NCBI RefSeq assembly: GCF_901000735.1
Contig: NC_081546.1
Span: 10,008,254-10,072,253 of the forward strand
Source of the DNA: Corylus avellana
Lineage: Eukaryota > Streptophyta > Magnoliopsida > Fagales > Betulaceae
Length of the DNA: 64,000 nucleotides
Direction of reading: 5' to 3'
Below the pieces are notes generated by a model. It was not told where the DNA came from. It saw nothing but the letters and a program-made list of their open reading frames with translations, and did no database searches. Shown in pieces: positions 1 to 11,457 of this stretch (its first letter is position 1; the number at the start of each line of letters is the position of its first letter). A program made the position numbers and the translations under genes.

Positions 1-325
1 CTGCTACTAGTCCTTTGAGAGTTGGGTTGGAAAACTAGAAATTATTAGCGGCGATATTTAAATGTCGCCGCTAATGAAGCTCAATAGTGACGACATCTAA
101 ATGTCTTTGTTGATAATTGTCAATAGCAACGACTACATATGCACTGCTATTGATCCTTATTAGCGGCAACCTATGAATGTCTTAAATGTCGCCACTGATA
201 ATGGTCAATAACAGCGACCACATATGTGCGGCTATTGATCCTTATTAGCGGCGACCTATGAATGTTGCTGCTAATGACCCTCATTAGTGGCAACACACAA
301 ATGGGTCGCCGCTAATGACATTACA
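1..325. mobile_element. CACTA-like subterminal hairpin repeats (fragment)
   Basis: About 300 bp made of short inverted repeats in tandem. One type pairs ATTAGCGGCGAC-like with GTCGCCGCTAAT-like arms around an AT-rich loop (clearest at 49-80). The other pairs CAATAGC(A/R)GCGAC with GC(T/G)GCTATTG arms. From general knowledge, this GCGGCGAC hairpin motif is common in the subterminal regions of plant CACTA (En/Spm) transposons. No CACTA terminus, TSD or transposase is visible, and the left part lies outside the window, so only a fragment is claimed. Confidence 0.5.
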
Positions 326-348
326 TAATATAAAAATTAAAATTAGGA

Positions 349-689
349 AAACTTACACTTTACCCCCCAAAGTTTATGGCGATTTTTAATTTGACCTCTA
401 ATATTTCAATTTTTTTAATGCACCCCCAAAGCTTGCAATTTTTTTTCAATTCGACCAATGTCGTCCCAAAATTCCCATATTGCCCCTAATTTTTTTATTT
501 TTAAAATTTTTAAATTTTTTTTTTTTATATATATAAAAAAAAAAAATTATGGGCAATATGAAAATTTTGGAATAACATTGTTCAAATTGAAAAAAATTTG
601 CAAATTTAGGAGGTATATCGTAAAAATTAAAATATTATAGGTCAAATTAAAAATCGCCTTAAACTTGGGGTGAAGTATACTTTTCCCTT
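349..689. mobile_element. foldback MITE of about 340 bp
   Basis: The left arm (about 349-500) and the right arm (about 545-689) are imperfect inverted copies over roughly 145 bp. Both carry, in the same order and inverted sense, a GGCGATTTTTAATTTGACC block, a CAATTTTTTT block and a CATATTGCCC block, around an A/T-rich centre. There is no coding capacity. It lies about 250 bp upstream of the putative cyclin start, so it is promoter-proximal. TSD not determined. Confidence 0.6.
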
Positions 690-940
690 CAAATTAAAAA
701 GACCTAACGACATATTACAATGTCCAAAGACCAAAGACCTCAATAAAGAATGTAATAGGAGAGGCCGAAAAGCTCTCAAAGTAGTCCAAACCTGCAACCT
801 CAACGAACTTCGTCGACTCTCGGTCCAAATTCCCGCCCATAAACTCAATTCCTCACAGTCCATCTCATTTCAACCATCTCTCTCCCTCTCTTTCTCTCTC
901 TCACACACACTCAGAAATTCTGTTCAAGATCGCAACAAAG

Positions 941-2266
941 ATGATTGCGACTCTCAAGTAGGTTACTGAGCCGTACACTTCTTCCTCCATTTCGTTTCTA
1001 TTTGAATTCGATTGCATTCTAGTTCGCGAAAAGCCCGATCGTCACTTTGATTTGCTGTTTCTGATGCTTGCTCAGAGCCGAAGATCAGAGTCAATTACAG
1101 CTCGTCGAACGCGAAGAAATCGACGACGTGGAAAGACCTGTTCGAAGCGATCGACAAATGTATAATGTGCAATCTTCGCTTAGGCCCTTTGATTCTCGGT
1201 TTTCCATGTGAATTTGTATTGATTTCGTGTTTTTTACTCGAAATTCAATTTGTTCAATAGATCTGAATCATTTTCTCGACTTTTGTGACATTCAATTTGT
1301 TCAATACTCAATAGACCTCAGCTTGACTGTAGGCCATCAACTAATTACATGGAAAAGTTGCAGCGAGATATCACTCCAAGCATGCGAGGAATTCTGATTG
1401 ATTGGCTTGTGGAGGTTAGGAAACGTTCTAAATGATATTGCTTTAACAAACTCACAGTACTTTCTCTTTTTGTTAGATTTTGAAAAAGCTAGGCCAAAAA
1501 ATTTAACAAATTTCTCAATTGTTTTCTATCTACTCCCATTTTCTAGTGCTAGACTGCTAATATGATATTTATAATATCACTTGTGTTTGTTCTTCAATTA
1601 ATTTCAAAGGAGCTTTCTGTAATTGTCAAGTAGCCATTACCTTCTCTATTTCCATCTTTCTTTGTTAATTTGCATCGTGTTTTCACTCGTCTTCTATTTA
1701 AATATGTTTTATTTATTGATTGATAAGTTATTTTGGTAGTTACTGGATTTTAAACCTAAGGCCTCATCCTTTTTCAATTCTTATGGAAGAGGAAGTGCTA
1801 TTGGCCATAGCTCAATGGCTGAAATGAATCATGTAAAATATATATATATATATATAATTACTTCAGGGTCCAGCTTTGTTGTGCTCTTTACTAGAAAATA
1901 ATCTAGTGCTTAGATATCAACATTAGATTGCTACTTTCATTATTTATCATGTTCTAGATATAATGTTGTTCTATTTCATCTTCAAAGAATATTTTGAATT
2001 TTTATTTAGTTATTTATATATTTTTAGCCAGAAGAAGGGATTGGAGACCTATTTTGTTGATCTGTGAGTAATTTCCTAATTGGATGTTCAATGGGTTAGC
2101 GTTGGTCTTTATTGATTTGTCTCTTTTTTCAGGTTTCTGAAGAATATAAGCTTGTTCCAGATACACTTTACCTCACAGTGAATCTCATCGATCGGTTCCT
2201 CTCTAAAAATTATATGGAAAAAACAAGACTCCAGTTGCTTGGTGTTACTTGCATGCTAATTGCCTC
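941..2266 (+). pseudogene. truncated A-type cyclin gene (first four exons only)
   Basis: Four exons join in one frame: 941-957, 1076-1159, 1315-1414 and 2133-2266, all with GT-AG borders. Exon 3 encodes YMEKLQRDITPSMRGILIDW and exon 4 SEEYKLVPDTLYLTVNLIDR followed by a LQLLGVTCMLIAS segment. These are the hallmark MRGILIDWLVEV and following helices of the N-terminal cyclin box of plant A-type cyclins, which bind and activate CDKs. The last exon ends at the usual place (after CMLIA plus the first two bases of the next codon) with a good GTAAGT donor. No exon with the expected KYEE motif, the rest of the cyclin box or the C-terminal cyclin fold follows in the window. The first two exons encode only about 33 residues without recognised homology, and no destruction box is seen. 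A CT-rich 5' leader (880-920) precedes the ATG. I infer a duplicated, 3'-truncated copy that cannot make a working cyclin. Confidence 0.75.
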
Positions 2267-2796
2267 GTAAGTTCTATAGTTTTTGGTGGTTCCAGTATAT
2301 ATATATATATATTAGAAAGCTACTTTTTAAAAAAAACAAAATGTTAAATTCTGTATATTTTTATCTACTTTAGTTAAATATCATTTTTTTTTTTTTTTAA
2401 TAATTTCGTTATTCTTAGTAGATGAGAGAGAGGAGAAATAAACATATATATAAACTTAAAAAACTAAATAACTCTCTCTTTTTTGCTCTTGATGTTTGGA
2501 GAGCTTCTCTTACCAAAATTAAATTTAGAATAGAGTTGAAAGCTTATCAAATGACCATTTTTGAGAGCTTTTCCACTTTTTATTTTTTTATTTTTTTTAT
2601 TTAAAAAATAAATAAATTTATAAGATGAGCAGATGGGTTCGGGAAGGCCAAGTGCTGGAATATATAAGATTTGGGAGGAAGCGTTTTTATTTGAACTTAT
2701 TTTATGTATGTATTAAGGCAAATATGTTATTTTAATTAATATATCGGCTTGTTTTGGTCATTTTAATTAATATCTTTAACTTTGGTCTTTTGCTCT
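2267..2796. other. AT-rich sequence, orphan cyclin intron and spacer
   Basis: Begins with the GTAAGT donor of the fourth cyclin exon, then contains poly-A/T runs and a short TA repeat (2297-2312). No acceptor followed by cyclin sequence and no other gene is seen. Confidence 0.5.
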
Positions 2797-2979
2797 CTAA
2801 GCATTTGGATTCACTCTCATCTCTAATGTATAATTATTAATATTGTAAATCACTATAATCCGGAACCCTGTTTTTCTATTATATTTTCTACAGAGCATAT
2901 GAAGCAATGCTTTGTTATACCCTACTTTTGGAGAGTGAAGCAGAGGAGAATATGGGCCACTTTTCAGGCCCTTTAGCAT

Positions 2980-3165
2980 GCATGGGTCACTCCTCCCACT
3001 CTTTTTCCATGTTTCGTCTGGACCTTCTGCCCCATAGTAGATGTTGTTTGGCATGGAGACAATCTCAATTCCATTAATAAAAGCATAGAACTTACTAGAA
3101 GTTCTTGGAGATTGGATGAATGTTAAATTCAATTTTTGATCATTTTCCACGTTGATGCAGAACAT
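2980..3165 (-). pseudogene. malectin-like receptor kinase fragment (CrRLK1L type)
   Basis: On the minus strand an open stretch encodes FCINVENDQKLNLTF, then SKFYAFINGIEIVSMPNNIY. This matches the signature of the second malectin-like domain in FERONIA/THESEUS-type receptor kinases, where YAF(I/V)NGIE(I/V)VSMP is strongly conserved. Only about 60 residues are recognisable; the sequence on both sides loses the family and no kinase domain or transmembrane segment is present. It is therefore a gene scrap, opposite in direction to the neighbouring cyclin fragment. Alternative: a retained exon of a rearranged receptor gene, but no splice partner is visible. Confidence 0.7.
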
Positions 3166-3539
3166 CTTAGAAGAGTTTCTTCTTTTAAGGAATTAGCATG
3201 GATATAGATGGAAGCACTGAAGTTTCTAAGTAAGGTGAAAGAACCCGCTTTGATAGTGAAAAATTCTTGAGACCCTTCAAAACCTTATCGATTTTTTAAC
3301 CCAAGAAATCAAGAAGAAGCTCCAACGGGATGTCCACTTAACAGATGTCCAAATTCTTTAAATGAAGATGAGATGCATGGGCTCGTTCGTTCTCTTTGGT
3401 CTTTGATTTTCTTTTCCCAGTTCGGTTGCTGAGAAAATCTGTCTCGAAAAAACTGCGTGAGACGTGTTTTGCTGTTTGGTTAAACGGCGTGAGTCTGTGA
3501 GTTTTATTACATCTGGGCCATTCAAAATTTCAACCGCAT

Positions 3540-3890
3540 AGAAACCGGGTCCTTTGTTTTGAAAATAGAAAAGAAAAAGAAAAATGAAAAAGGCCTTAAT
3601 CTGTAAAGATCAACAAATTAATTGCCAGCGTCAATAACCTTACACTTCAAAACTTGGACATAAGAGTTGTGGTAATTAGACGATGGGCTTTAAACCTGGT
3701 CCTTATCCAATTACATTCGCTTGCTTGCTTTGTAAGCTTTAACCAAGCCGAGGGCAAACTTATAATGGTATTTTATACTTTATAGTAGGTGTAAGAATTA
3801 TGAGTTGTTGTGAGGTGATATCATCATACTTATTTTAGTGTGGTTCATAAGAATAAGGACGAATATCACATTTACTACCTTACATTCACT
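3540..3890. repeat. left inverted arm flanking the 45-bp minisatellite
   Basis: Read in reverse complement, this stretch matches the DNA just right of both minisatellite arrays (13286-13640 and 28555-28920). Shared blocks in order include a TTTGTTTTGAAAATA segment (near 3555), a TAATGGTA segment (near 3770), GTAGGTG..AATTATGAG (near 3786), TTGTGAGGT, ATCATCATACT, ATAAGAATAAGG (3848-3860) and TACCTTAC (near 3876). Identity is moderate with small indels. Inference: long terminal inverted repeat of an element whose interior is the minisatellite. Confidence 0.6.
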
Positions 3891-4135
3891 TTCTCAAAAT
3901 ACTACTGCCCATTTTGTTGAGAAGGATCAGATGCAAGGGAAAGCATAATCCATTATGTTGAGAAGTAATGCTTCTTTCTCGTATTGCAATGCTACTGGTT
4001 GGTAGTAGCATTACCATTAATGCTAATCGATATAAGACTTGTATATTATGAGGCTTTATGACTATCTGATTCAGAGGAAGAGGAAGAGGAAGAGAAAGAT
4101 AAGAGGAAGAGAAAGAGAAGAGCTGCAACATGAAT

Positions 4136-6315
4136 TTTCTTAAGCTGCCTGGGGGACTTGCAAGAAGCAAGAAGCAAGAAGGCTATGGCTGGCAAGGTAG
4201 CTTGTGGGCTTGCCACATGCAAAAAGGCCATGGCTGGCAAAATGGCTGGGGGGCTTGCAGAGTACAAGAAGGCCAAGGTTGGCAAGGTAGCAGGGGGCTT
4301 GCAGCATGCAAGAAGGCCATAGCTAGAAAGGTGGTTGTGGGTCTTGAAGCATGGGAAAAGTGAATGGCTGTCAAGGTGGCTAATGGGCTTGCTGTAAGCA
4401 AAAGGCCATAGCTAATGGGCTTGCTATAAGCAAAAGGCCGTGGCTATCAAGGTGGCTGAAGACTTGCAGCATGCAAGAAGGCCATGGCTGGCAAAGTGGC
4501 TTAAGGGCTTGCAGCATACAACAAGGCCATGGTGGCAAACGAGCTAGGTGGCTCGCAGCATGCAAAATGTGCGTGGCTGTTGAGGTGGCTAGTTTGCTCA
4601 CAATAACCAAGAAGTCTAAGATTGGCAATGAGGCTGTGGGGCATGCAACATGCAAGAAGGCAATGGCTAGCAAGGTGGCAATAGGACTTGCAGCATGCAT
4701 ACAAGCCATGGCTAGCAAGGTGGCATTGGGACGTGCAACATGCACCCGTGACATGATTGGCAAGGTGGCTAGGGGACTTGCAGGAAGCAAGAAGGTCATG
4801 GCTTGCAAAGGTGGCTTGTGGTCTTGCAGCATGCAAGAAGGCAATTGCTGGCAAAGTGGTTGGGAGCTTATAGCATGCAAGAAGGTTATGACTAGCTTGG
4901 TGGCTGGGGGACTTGCAAGAAGCAAGAATGCTATGGGTGGATAAGTGGCTTGGGGGCTTCCAGCTTGCATGAAGGCCATGCTTGGCAAGGTAGCTTGTGA
5001 GCTTGCAATATGCAAGAAAGCCACGGCTGGCAAGGTGGCTGCGGGGCTCGCAGGAATCAATAAGGCCATGGCTGGCAAGGTGGCTTGTGGACTTGCAGCA
5101 TGTAAGAAGGCAATGGCTGGCAAAGTGGGTGGGAGGCCTCCAGCATGCAAGGCCATGGCTGGCAAGGTAAATTGGGGGCTTGTAGCATGTAAGAAGGTCA
5201 TGCTTGGCAAGGTGGCGTGGAAGCTTCCAATATGTAAGAAAGCAATTTCTCGCAAAGTGTTTGGAGACTTCTAGCATGCAAGAAGGTCATTGTTGGCAAT
5301 GTGGCTGGAGGGCTTGCAGTATGTAAGAAGGCCATGGTTGGCAAGGTGGCTGGAGGGCTTGCTGCATGCAACAAGGCCATGGACGGAAAGGTGGCTGGAT
5401 GATTTATAGGAAGCAAGAAGGCCAAGGATGTGAAGGTGGCTTGTGGGCTTGCAGCGTGCAAAAAAGCCATTGACGGCAAAGTGGGTGGAGGGCTTGCAGC
5501 ATGCATGAAGGCCATGGCTGGTAAGGTAGCTGGGGGAATTGCAGGAAGCAAGAATGCCATGGCAGGCAAGGTGGCTTATGGGCTTGCGGCATGCAAAATG
5601 GCCATGGCTGGCAAAGTGGCTGGGGTGCTCACAGTATGCAAGAAGGTCATGGCTGCAAAAGTGGTTGGGGGGCTTGCAGCGTGTAAGAAGACAATGGCTA
5701 GCAAAGTGGTTTGGGGGCTTGTAGCATGCAAGAAGGCAATGGCTGGCAAAGTGGCTTGGTGGCTTGCAGCATGCAAAAACGCCACGGTTGGCAAGGTAGC
5801 TGGGTTGCATGCTGCATGTAAGCAGGCCTTGGTTGGTCAATTGGTTGTGGGGCTTGCAGTATGCAAGAATGCCAAGGCTGGCAAGGTGGCTGGGGGACTT
5901 GCAGCATACAAGATGACCATGCCTGGCTTGGGAGCTTGCAGGAAACATGAAGGAGTGATCGGTAAAGTGGCTTGGGGGCTTGCAGCATGCAAGAAGGCCA
6001 TGGCTGGCAAAGTGGCTTGCAGCATGCAAGAAAGCCTTGGCTAGCAAAGGTGGCTGGGGGACTTGCAGAAAGCAAGAAGGTCATAGCTGCCAAAGTGGTT
6101 GTGGGTCTTGCAGCATGCAAAAATGTGCAAAAAGTTCATGGCTCTCAAGGTGGCTAAAGGGCTTGTAGTAAGCAAGAAAGACATATCTTTCAAGGTGGCT
6201 AGGGGGCTTGCAGCATGAAATAAGGCGATGGCTGGCAAGGTGGCTAGGGGGGCTTGCAGTATGCAAGAAGGCAATAGCTAGCAAAGTGGCTGGAGCGCTT
6301 GCAGCATGCAAAAAG
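4136..6315. repeat. 45-bp minisatellite array A, segment 1 (about 48 units)
   Basis: Tandem repeat with a 45-bp unit that on the plus strand reads roughly GCC-ATGGCTGGCAAGGTGGCT followed by TGGGGGCTTGCAGCATGCAAGAAG. Units diverge by about 10-25 percent. Because 45 is divisible by three, long open stretches occur on the plus strand (MAGKVAxGLAACKKA-type repeats, e.g. 4945-5274 and 5430-6044). They also occur in two minus frames (MAFLHAASPPATLPA and LLACCKPPSHLASHG types). A variant unit with an extra AGGAAGCAAGAAG phase recurs about every 135 bp in parts (e.g. near 4781, 4915, 5050), hinting at a three-unit higher-order repeat. A GA-rich tract (4073-4125) borders the array on the left. No coding function is claimed. 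Confidence 0.9.
6308..6315. other. 8-bp target-site duplication, left of hAT copy 1
   Basis: GCAAAAAG immediately precedes the element; the same 8 bp follow it at 11061-11068. Eight-base duplications are diagnostic of hAT transposition. Confidence 0.9.
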
Positions 6316-6587
6316 TAGGGGTGGCAAAACAGGTACCTGATACGACTCGATTATGACTCGCGGGTACCTATTACACAATTAGCCTACACACAGACAAGAC
6401 CAGTTTAGCTAAACGGGTAATCGGATCTAACACGATTATGACATGAAAATAGCTGGGTAACCGGACATGATCCGTTTTACCCGTTTAAAATAACTGGGTC
6501 TAATCGGGTAGACTCGACCCGACCTAGTTATTAACCTTAAACTCTTAAAAAAAATAAAAAATGTAATAATAATACATCAATGCAGTC

Positions 6588-7650
6588 AATGTAAAAAATT
6601 GAGTTCCAAGATATTAAATGCTTTAATAAAGGATAAAAAATAAAAAAAAAAAAAAAAAAAAATTGACCGTAATTGTACTCCAAAAGAAATTACTAATTCA
6701 TTCACCTAAACTTAAAACAAGCAAGTAAATTGAGTAAGTTCATTTATTAAAATAATTTTTAGTATAAAGAAATTTAATTTTGCTCAAATTACATTCCACT
6801 AAAAAAGAATTATGTATATTTCAACACAAAATATGATATCTGTTGAAATTAAATGTCTTATAACAGAGATGAATTTTGCAAATCATTTGAAAAAATATAT
6901 ATATATATTAAGGGAAAAAAGCAAGAAGAATGTTTTTAAATTAAAATCATTTAATTAAATATTTAAATATAAAAAAGGTCCTACCTAAGTTTGTTGTCTT
7001 AGGCCTCAAAATCTATGAAGTCGAACCTACTCGAGGGGTTGGCTTGGTTACTAGTAAGCCACTTGGCCCTCATCGATACCTCATAAAGCATAAAGTCTAA
7101 GTAGGGACAAAACTAAAATTTTTATTTCAAAATGATCAAAATATGAATGAGGGGTAAAATGTGTCAACATTTTCAGCATAGCAATAAAGAAAAAGATAAT
7201 AAAAAAAAAGGGCTAACAAAAACAAAATAATAAAGAAAAAAAAGAAACAAAACTCAAAACTACATCATCATTAGATTCATAATTCATTACAAAATACAAA
7301 TTAAGTTCCCATGGGCCAATGGCTATTCACTTGAAGTCTTGAAGGATCCATGATCCACCCATGTAATCAAAGTCCAAAGATATAAATTATGAAACACTAC
7401 AAATATGATCATTTTAAGAAATATTAATAAATTGTGCTCTAGATGAATTTGGAATGTCATAGGAAATTGAATTAACATCCGTTGTCAAAACCTCATCTTC
7501 TTTGCCATCCAAGTCCAACTTCATTTGTGTGAGTTCTATATCAAAAAATAAGAAGAATTAGTATTATTTTATTATAGTGTAGTAAAAAAATAATACAAGT
7601 AAACGAAGAAATTAAATATGCAAATAACTAATATTACCTTCATCTCTATA
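6588..7650. other. non-coding 3' portion of hAT copy 1
   Basis: AT-rich DNA between the transposase 3' end and the subterminal region. A near-identical block occurs in hAT copy 2 after position 27142, with rearrangements. No gene seen. Confidence 0.5.
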
Positions 7651-9675
7651 TAACCAATCTCTAGTGCAAACTAATGCCTCAACAATATCAGGCTGAGTGA
7701 GCTCCTATATTGATCAATCACACGTCCACCAGTGCTAAAAGTGGATTCCGAAGCAACAGTAGAAACATGAATACTCAAAACATCACAAGCCATAGCAGCT
7801 ACTTCAGGATAGCGAAATTGATTTCCTTTCCAAAATGAAAGGATGTCAAATGTATCATCCAAATCACAGACCTAGGTTCCTCCAAATAAATGTCCAATTG
7901 ATTCTTTTGGAAATTAATATTATCTCCAGCAAATGCTAAATAGTTCTACATCAAACAGAGAGAATATAAACATAAATAATTAAGAGTATATATATATATA
8001 TACTAAATTACTAACAAGATAAGAAATTAATGATATTATTCACCTTTTGCCAAGATAGTTTTGCTCGAGGTATTTGGGACCGCCGAACAGTTATGGAGCT
8101 TGAACTTGAAGTATTAGAAGAAGCACTATACTCCATAAAAAGGTTCTTTATTTTCTCACGAACATTCTCGAACTGTTTAGAATCCACAACTCCATAGATC
8201 TTCATATAATAATAATTTACAAGGTGAAGCTTGTAACGAGGATCTAAGATAACTGCTATGGCCAACACTTCACTGAATTTTAACCAATATTTCTCAAATT
8301 TAGAGATCATTTCAGTTACCATTAGTCTCTTATGCTCATCTTCACTCACAAGGTCTTCCTTCAAGGATACATAAATCATAGCAACTACGGGAAAGTATAA
8401 GTTGGCAGTGGGATACTTAGTACCAGAAAAAACACATGTAGCTTCATAAAAGCAAGCTAAAAAACTACTGATATCACCCACCTTTTCCCACTCAAGTGCA
8501 GTAGGACAATGCGGCTTATAGTTTGAATCATTCATCTTCAAATAACTAAAAGCACTCCGATAGAGAATAGCACTCTCAAGCACAAGATAGGTAGAATTTC
8601 ATCCGGTTGGCACATCTTGTTTTAACCCCTTATGACTGTCCAATGACATTTGATTTACCGCATGAAGAAATTTTTGTTTTGCACTTGTGATCCCTTAACA
8701 TACTTCACTCTATCTCGAAAATTTTCGATAGCATCATCGATTTCTTTTAATCCATCTTGCACTATCAAATTAAGAATATGGGCACAACAACACATATGAA
8801 AGAACTCACCTTCATAAAGAAGAGCTTTCTTAATGTTCAGTGTTTGCTTTAATAACTCAACACAATGATCATTGGCAGAAGCATTGTCCAATGTTATAGT
8901 GAAATCTTGTTCTCAATCCCCCACTCTTGTAGCAAATCATATATCTTTTCTTTCAAAGCTACATCATTATGTGGTGGGGGCATAAATAAAAAGTTTAACA
9001 CCCTTTTAGTTAATACTCAATCTTTGTTAATAAAATGTGCAGTAAGGCACATATACCTATCAATTGTCAAAGAAGTCCACAATCAGATGTTAAACAAATC
9101 CTCCCAGGACAAACATGCAACATAAATTTAATCATTTCTTTCTCCCTTAGATGCATCTTAACCAAATCTGCCTTAGTAGTATTTCTAGATATAGATGGTA
9201 CATTACCACGCAAGTATTGATGTAATTGTCTTACACCATTATATTCAACAAATGAAAAAGGCAAATCATGCTTAATAATCAAAGCAACCAACAATTCTCT
9301 ATATATTTTGGGATCAAATTTAGAGTCACTTACTGACAGAGATCCTGCTTTCCCAGTTAAGAGCATCTGCCCAACATCACGAGTGTTTGTCCCCCCGCAA
9401 ACTTGAATGTATTTTTTCAAATTCCCAGTTCCATATGAACTTCGGGCCTTGTATTTATTACAACATGTCTTGCATTTTGCCCATACCTCCGAGTCATTTG
9501 AATCAGTATTAGGAACGATATCATAAAATTGCCAAACAGTTGAGGTCTTCCTTCGCTTCTTTTCCTTTTTCTTACTCTTAGTCTCCACAGAAACAGAGTC
9601 ATCTTGTAGTGAATGTAATTCAATAACATCGTCGTCAATTTCAAATGCATCTTCAACAAGTTCTTCAATATTCAT
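7640..9675 (-). pseudogene. hAT (BED-finger, RICESLEEPER-type) transposase, copy 1
   Basis: Minus-strand fragments in order: 9675-9067 (BED zinc finger region and start of the catalytic part), 8891-8655, 8583-8011 (DUF4413/RNase-H-like region, ISKFEKYWLKFSEVLAI, then ILDPRYKLHLVNYYY) and 7862-7671 (C-terminal hAT dimerisation domain with SESTFSTGGRVIDQYRSSL). The protein would cut and paste the element in the nucleus. An intron of about 100 bp lies between the DUF4413 and dimerisation parts. Lesions: the BED histidine is tyrosine (NLKKYIQVC versus NLRKHIQVC in copy 2); there is a frameshift near 9070 after LTSD; the frame is lost between 8655 and 8583; and the C-terminus shifts after YRSSL. 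It cannot encode an active transposase. Confidence 0.88.
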
Positions 9676-11050
9676 CTACACACATAATCATTAGTTAAAG
9701 TATATGATTGTATGCTCTATAACTATAAATTGAATATTTAAGAATAAATTAAAATTTAATTAATCTTTCTAGCAGAATAACCAACCCAAACCAAATAGAT
9801 TCTCTAGTTCTAATGAGGAATGGCAGAATCTATTTAAAACAAAGGAATGGTAGAATCTATGTATCTGGTTTTCCTATTTAAAACCAAATAGATTCTCTAG
9901 CTCTATCCATATGTTTTCCTATTGTTTTACACCTATATGTGGCATGCCCTAAGCCTAAGGGGTTTGATCCTGTTTATGGAAATCATTTTCCTAAAAGTAT
10001 ATAATGGAAAAAATCAACTTTAACATAGATGGTGCATAAATTGAAGAAAATGGTTTTTCTGCTCTGAATCTTTCTGATCCTATCAATTCCTCATTTCCTC
10101 TGTATGCCCACTTATGCAAACAATCCAAAGCCATATATAGCTAAGTGAAATAAAATTCTAAAGCTTAATTAACAAAGCTTGTCCAATCTATAAAATGCTA
10201 ATTACAAATCCTTCTACCTATGGAATATGGTAAAAGAGCAACTTCTCTTCTGCTTCTTAAGCTTCAGATTTTTCAAATTTCTCACACGTATAATTGTTAA
10301 ATACTGATTCAGAATCAAGCCAATGAAAAATAAATACAACTTAGCTGGGTTTAGCGTAAATAAAAAATTTCAAGGGTCAAAATCCTCCACGACTGGTAAT
10401 TGACTTATTATATATGTTAACATTATTTTCATAAATACTAAAAATGCCTATATGTAATATGTTGGATATAAATTTGTCAAAATAGAATTGTGCAAGTACC
10501 AATTAGCATACATTGAAAAACAGATATAATTTGCCCCATTATATTGTATGAAATCAGGGCAATACCATAATACACAAACAGATTCACAGAATATGAATGT
10601 ATGATACCCAAAATCATAGTCCAGAGATAGAGAGGGTAAGAGACATACCACCATACCAAAGACAGAGAGACGCGGCTGACAGCGAGGAGCCGTGGCTGAC
10701 GGCGACAGTGAGGACTGAGGATGCCTTGCTGATGGCAATGATGAGGATGCCTTGCTAACGGCGGGAGGGAGAGAGAGAGAGAGAGAGCCGAGACTCGAGA
10801 AGGAGACAGAAGGAGAGTGAATGACAGTGAGAGACTGAGACTTGTCACTTGAGAGAGCAAGCAGAGAGTGAGAGAGGCAGAGGTGCGGTTTAGGTTTACT
10901 GAGTGCCTCTACCTTTGCCTTATCCTTTAGAAAAAAAAACCCGGGTCTTAATCGAGTAGCCCTGATTACGACCCCAACCTGATAAGCCCAAACTCAATAC
11001 ATGTATTTTCGTGTTGTGTTCGTGTCCGGTTCGCGGGTCGTGTCAAAATT
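9676..11050. other. hAT copy 1, 5' leader and subterminal region
   Basis: Non-coding AT-rich DNA followed by a GA-rich leader (10620-10880) and the G/C-rich subterminal segment ending at 11060. No separate gene is supported. Confidence 0.5.
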
Positions 11051-11060
11051 GCCAGCCCTA

Positions 11061-11457
11061 GCAAAAAGCCTATGGCTGGCAAAGGGGCTGGGGGGCTTGC
11101 AGCATGCAAGACGGCAATGGCTAGCAAAGTGGCTTGTGGGCTTGCACCATCCATGAAGTCCGTGGCTGGAAAAGTGGCTGAGGGGCTTGGACTATGCAAG
11201 AAGGACATGGCTAGCAAAGTGGCTTGGGGGCTTGCAGCATCCAAGAAGGTCATGCCTGACAAAGTGGCGGGGGGCTTCAAGCATGCAAGAAGGCCTTGGC
11301 TAGCAAGTTGGCTAGGGGTCTTGCAGCATGCAAGAAAGCCATGGCTGGCAAGGTGGCTGGGGGGCTTGCAGCATTGAAGTAGGTCATGGCTAGCAAGATG
11401 GCTTGGGAACTTCTAGCTTGTAAGAAGGTTAGGCCTGGCAAGGTGACTTGGGAGCTT
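11061..11457. repeat. 45-bp minisatellite array A, segment 2 (about 9 units)
   Basis: Continues the array after hAT copy 1, beginning with the duplicated GCAAAAAG in the same register. Units keep the MAxKVAxGLAxCKK coding pattern on the plus strand (11072-11377). Ends at the AGCTT target site of the solo LTR. Confidence 0.9.

Larger units (their letters stand above)
6316..11060 (-). mobile_element. hAT transposon relic, copy 1 (4.7 kb, RICESLEEPER-like)
   Basis: Starts TAGGGGTGGCAA and ends TTGCCAGCCCTA, giving short imperfect terminal inverted repeats (TAGGGSTGGCAA), and is bracketed by the 8-bp duplication GCAAAAAG. Subterminal regions hold several GGGTA/CCCG-type motifs, as is usual in this group. 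The transposase runs on the minus strand and is broken. The element sits inside the 45-bp minisatellite; removing it and one TSD restores the repeat register. A GA microsatellite at about 10766-10789 lies in the transposase 5' leader. Confidence 0.92.

Noticed and set aside
4130..6311. Many overlapping open frames on both strands, looking like Ala/Lys/Gly- or His/Pro-rich proteins
   Set aside because: They are frames of the 45-bp minisatellite. The same DNA is open in at least four frames, the frames switch at indels, and no introns, leader or known domain are present.
4136..6315. Regularly spaced repeats resembling a CRISPR array
   Set aside because: Units are contiguous and diverged with no unique spacers, and the genome is eukaryotic.
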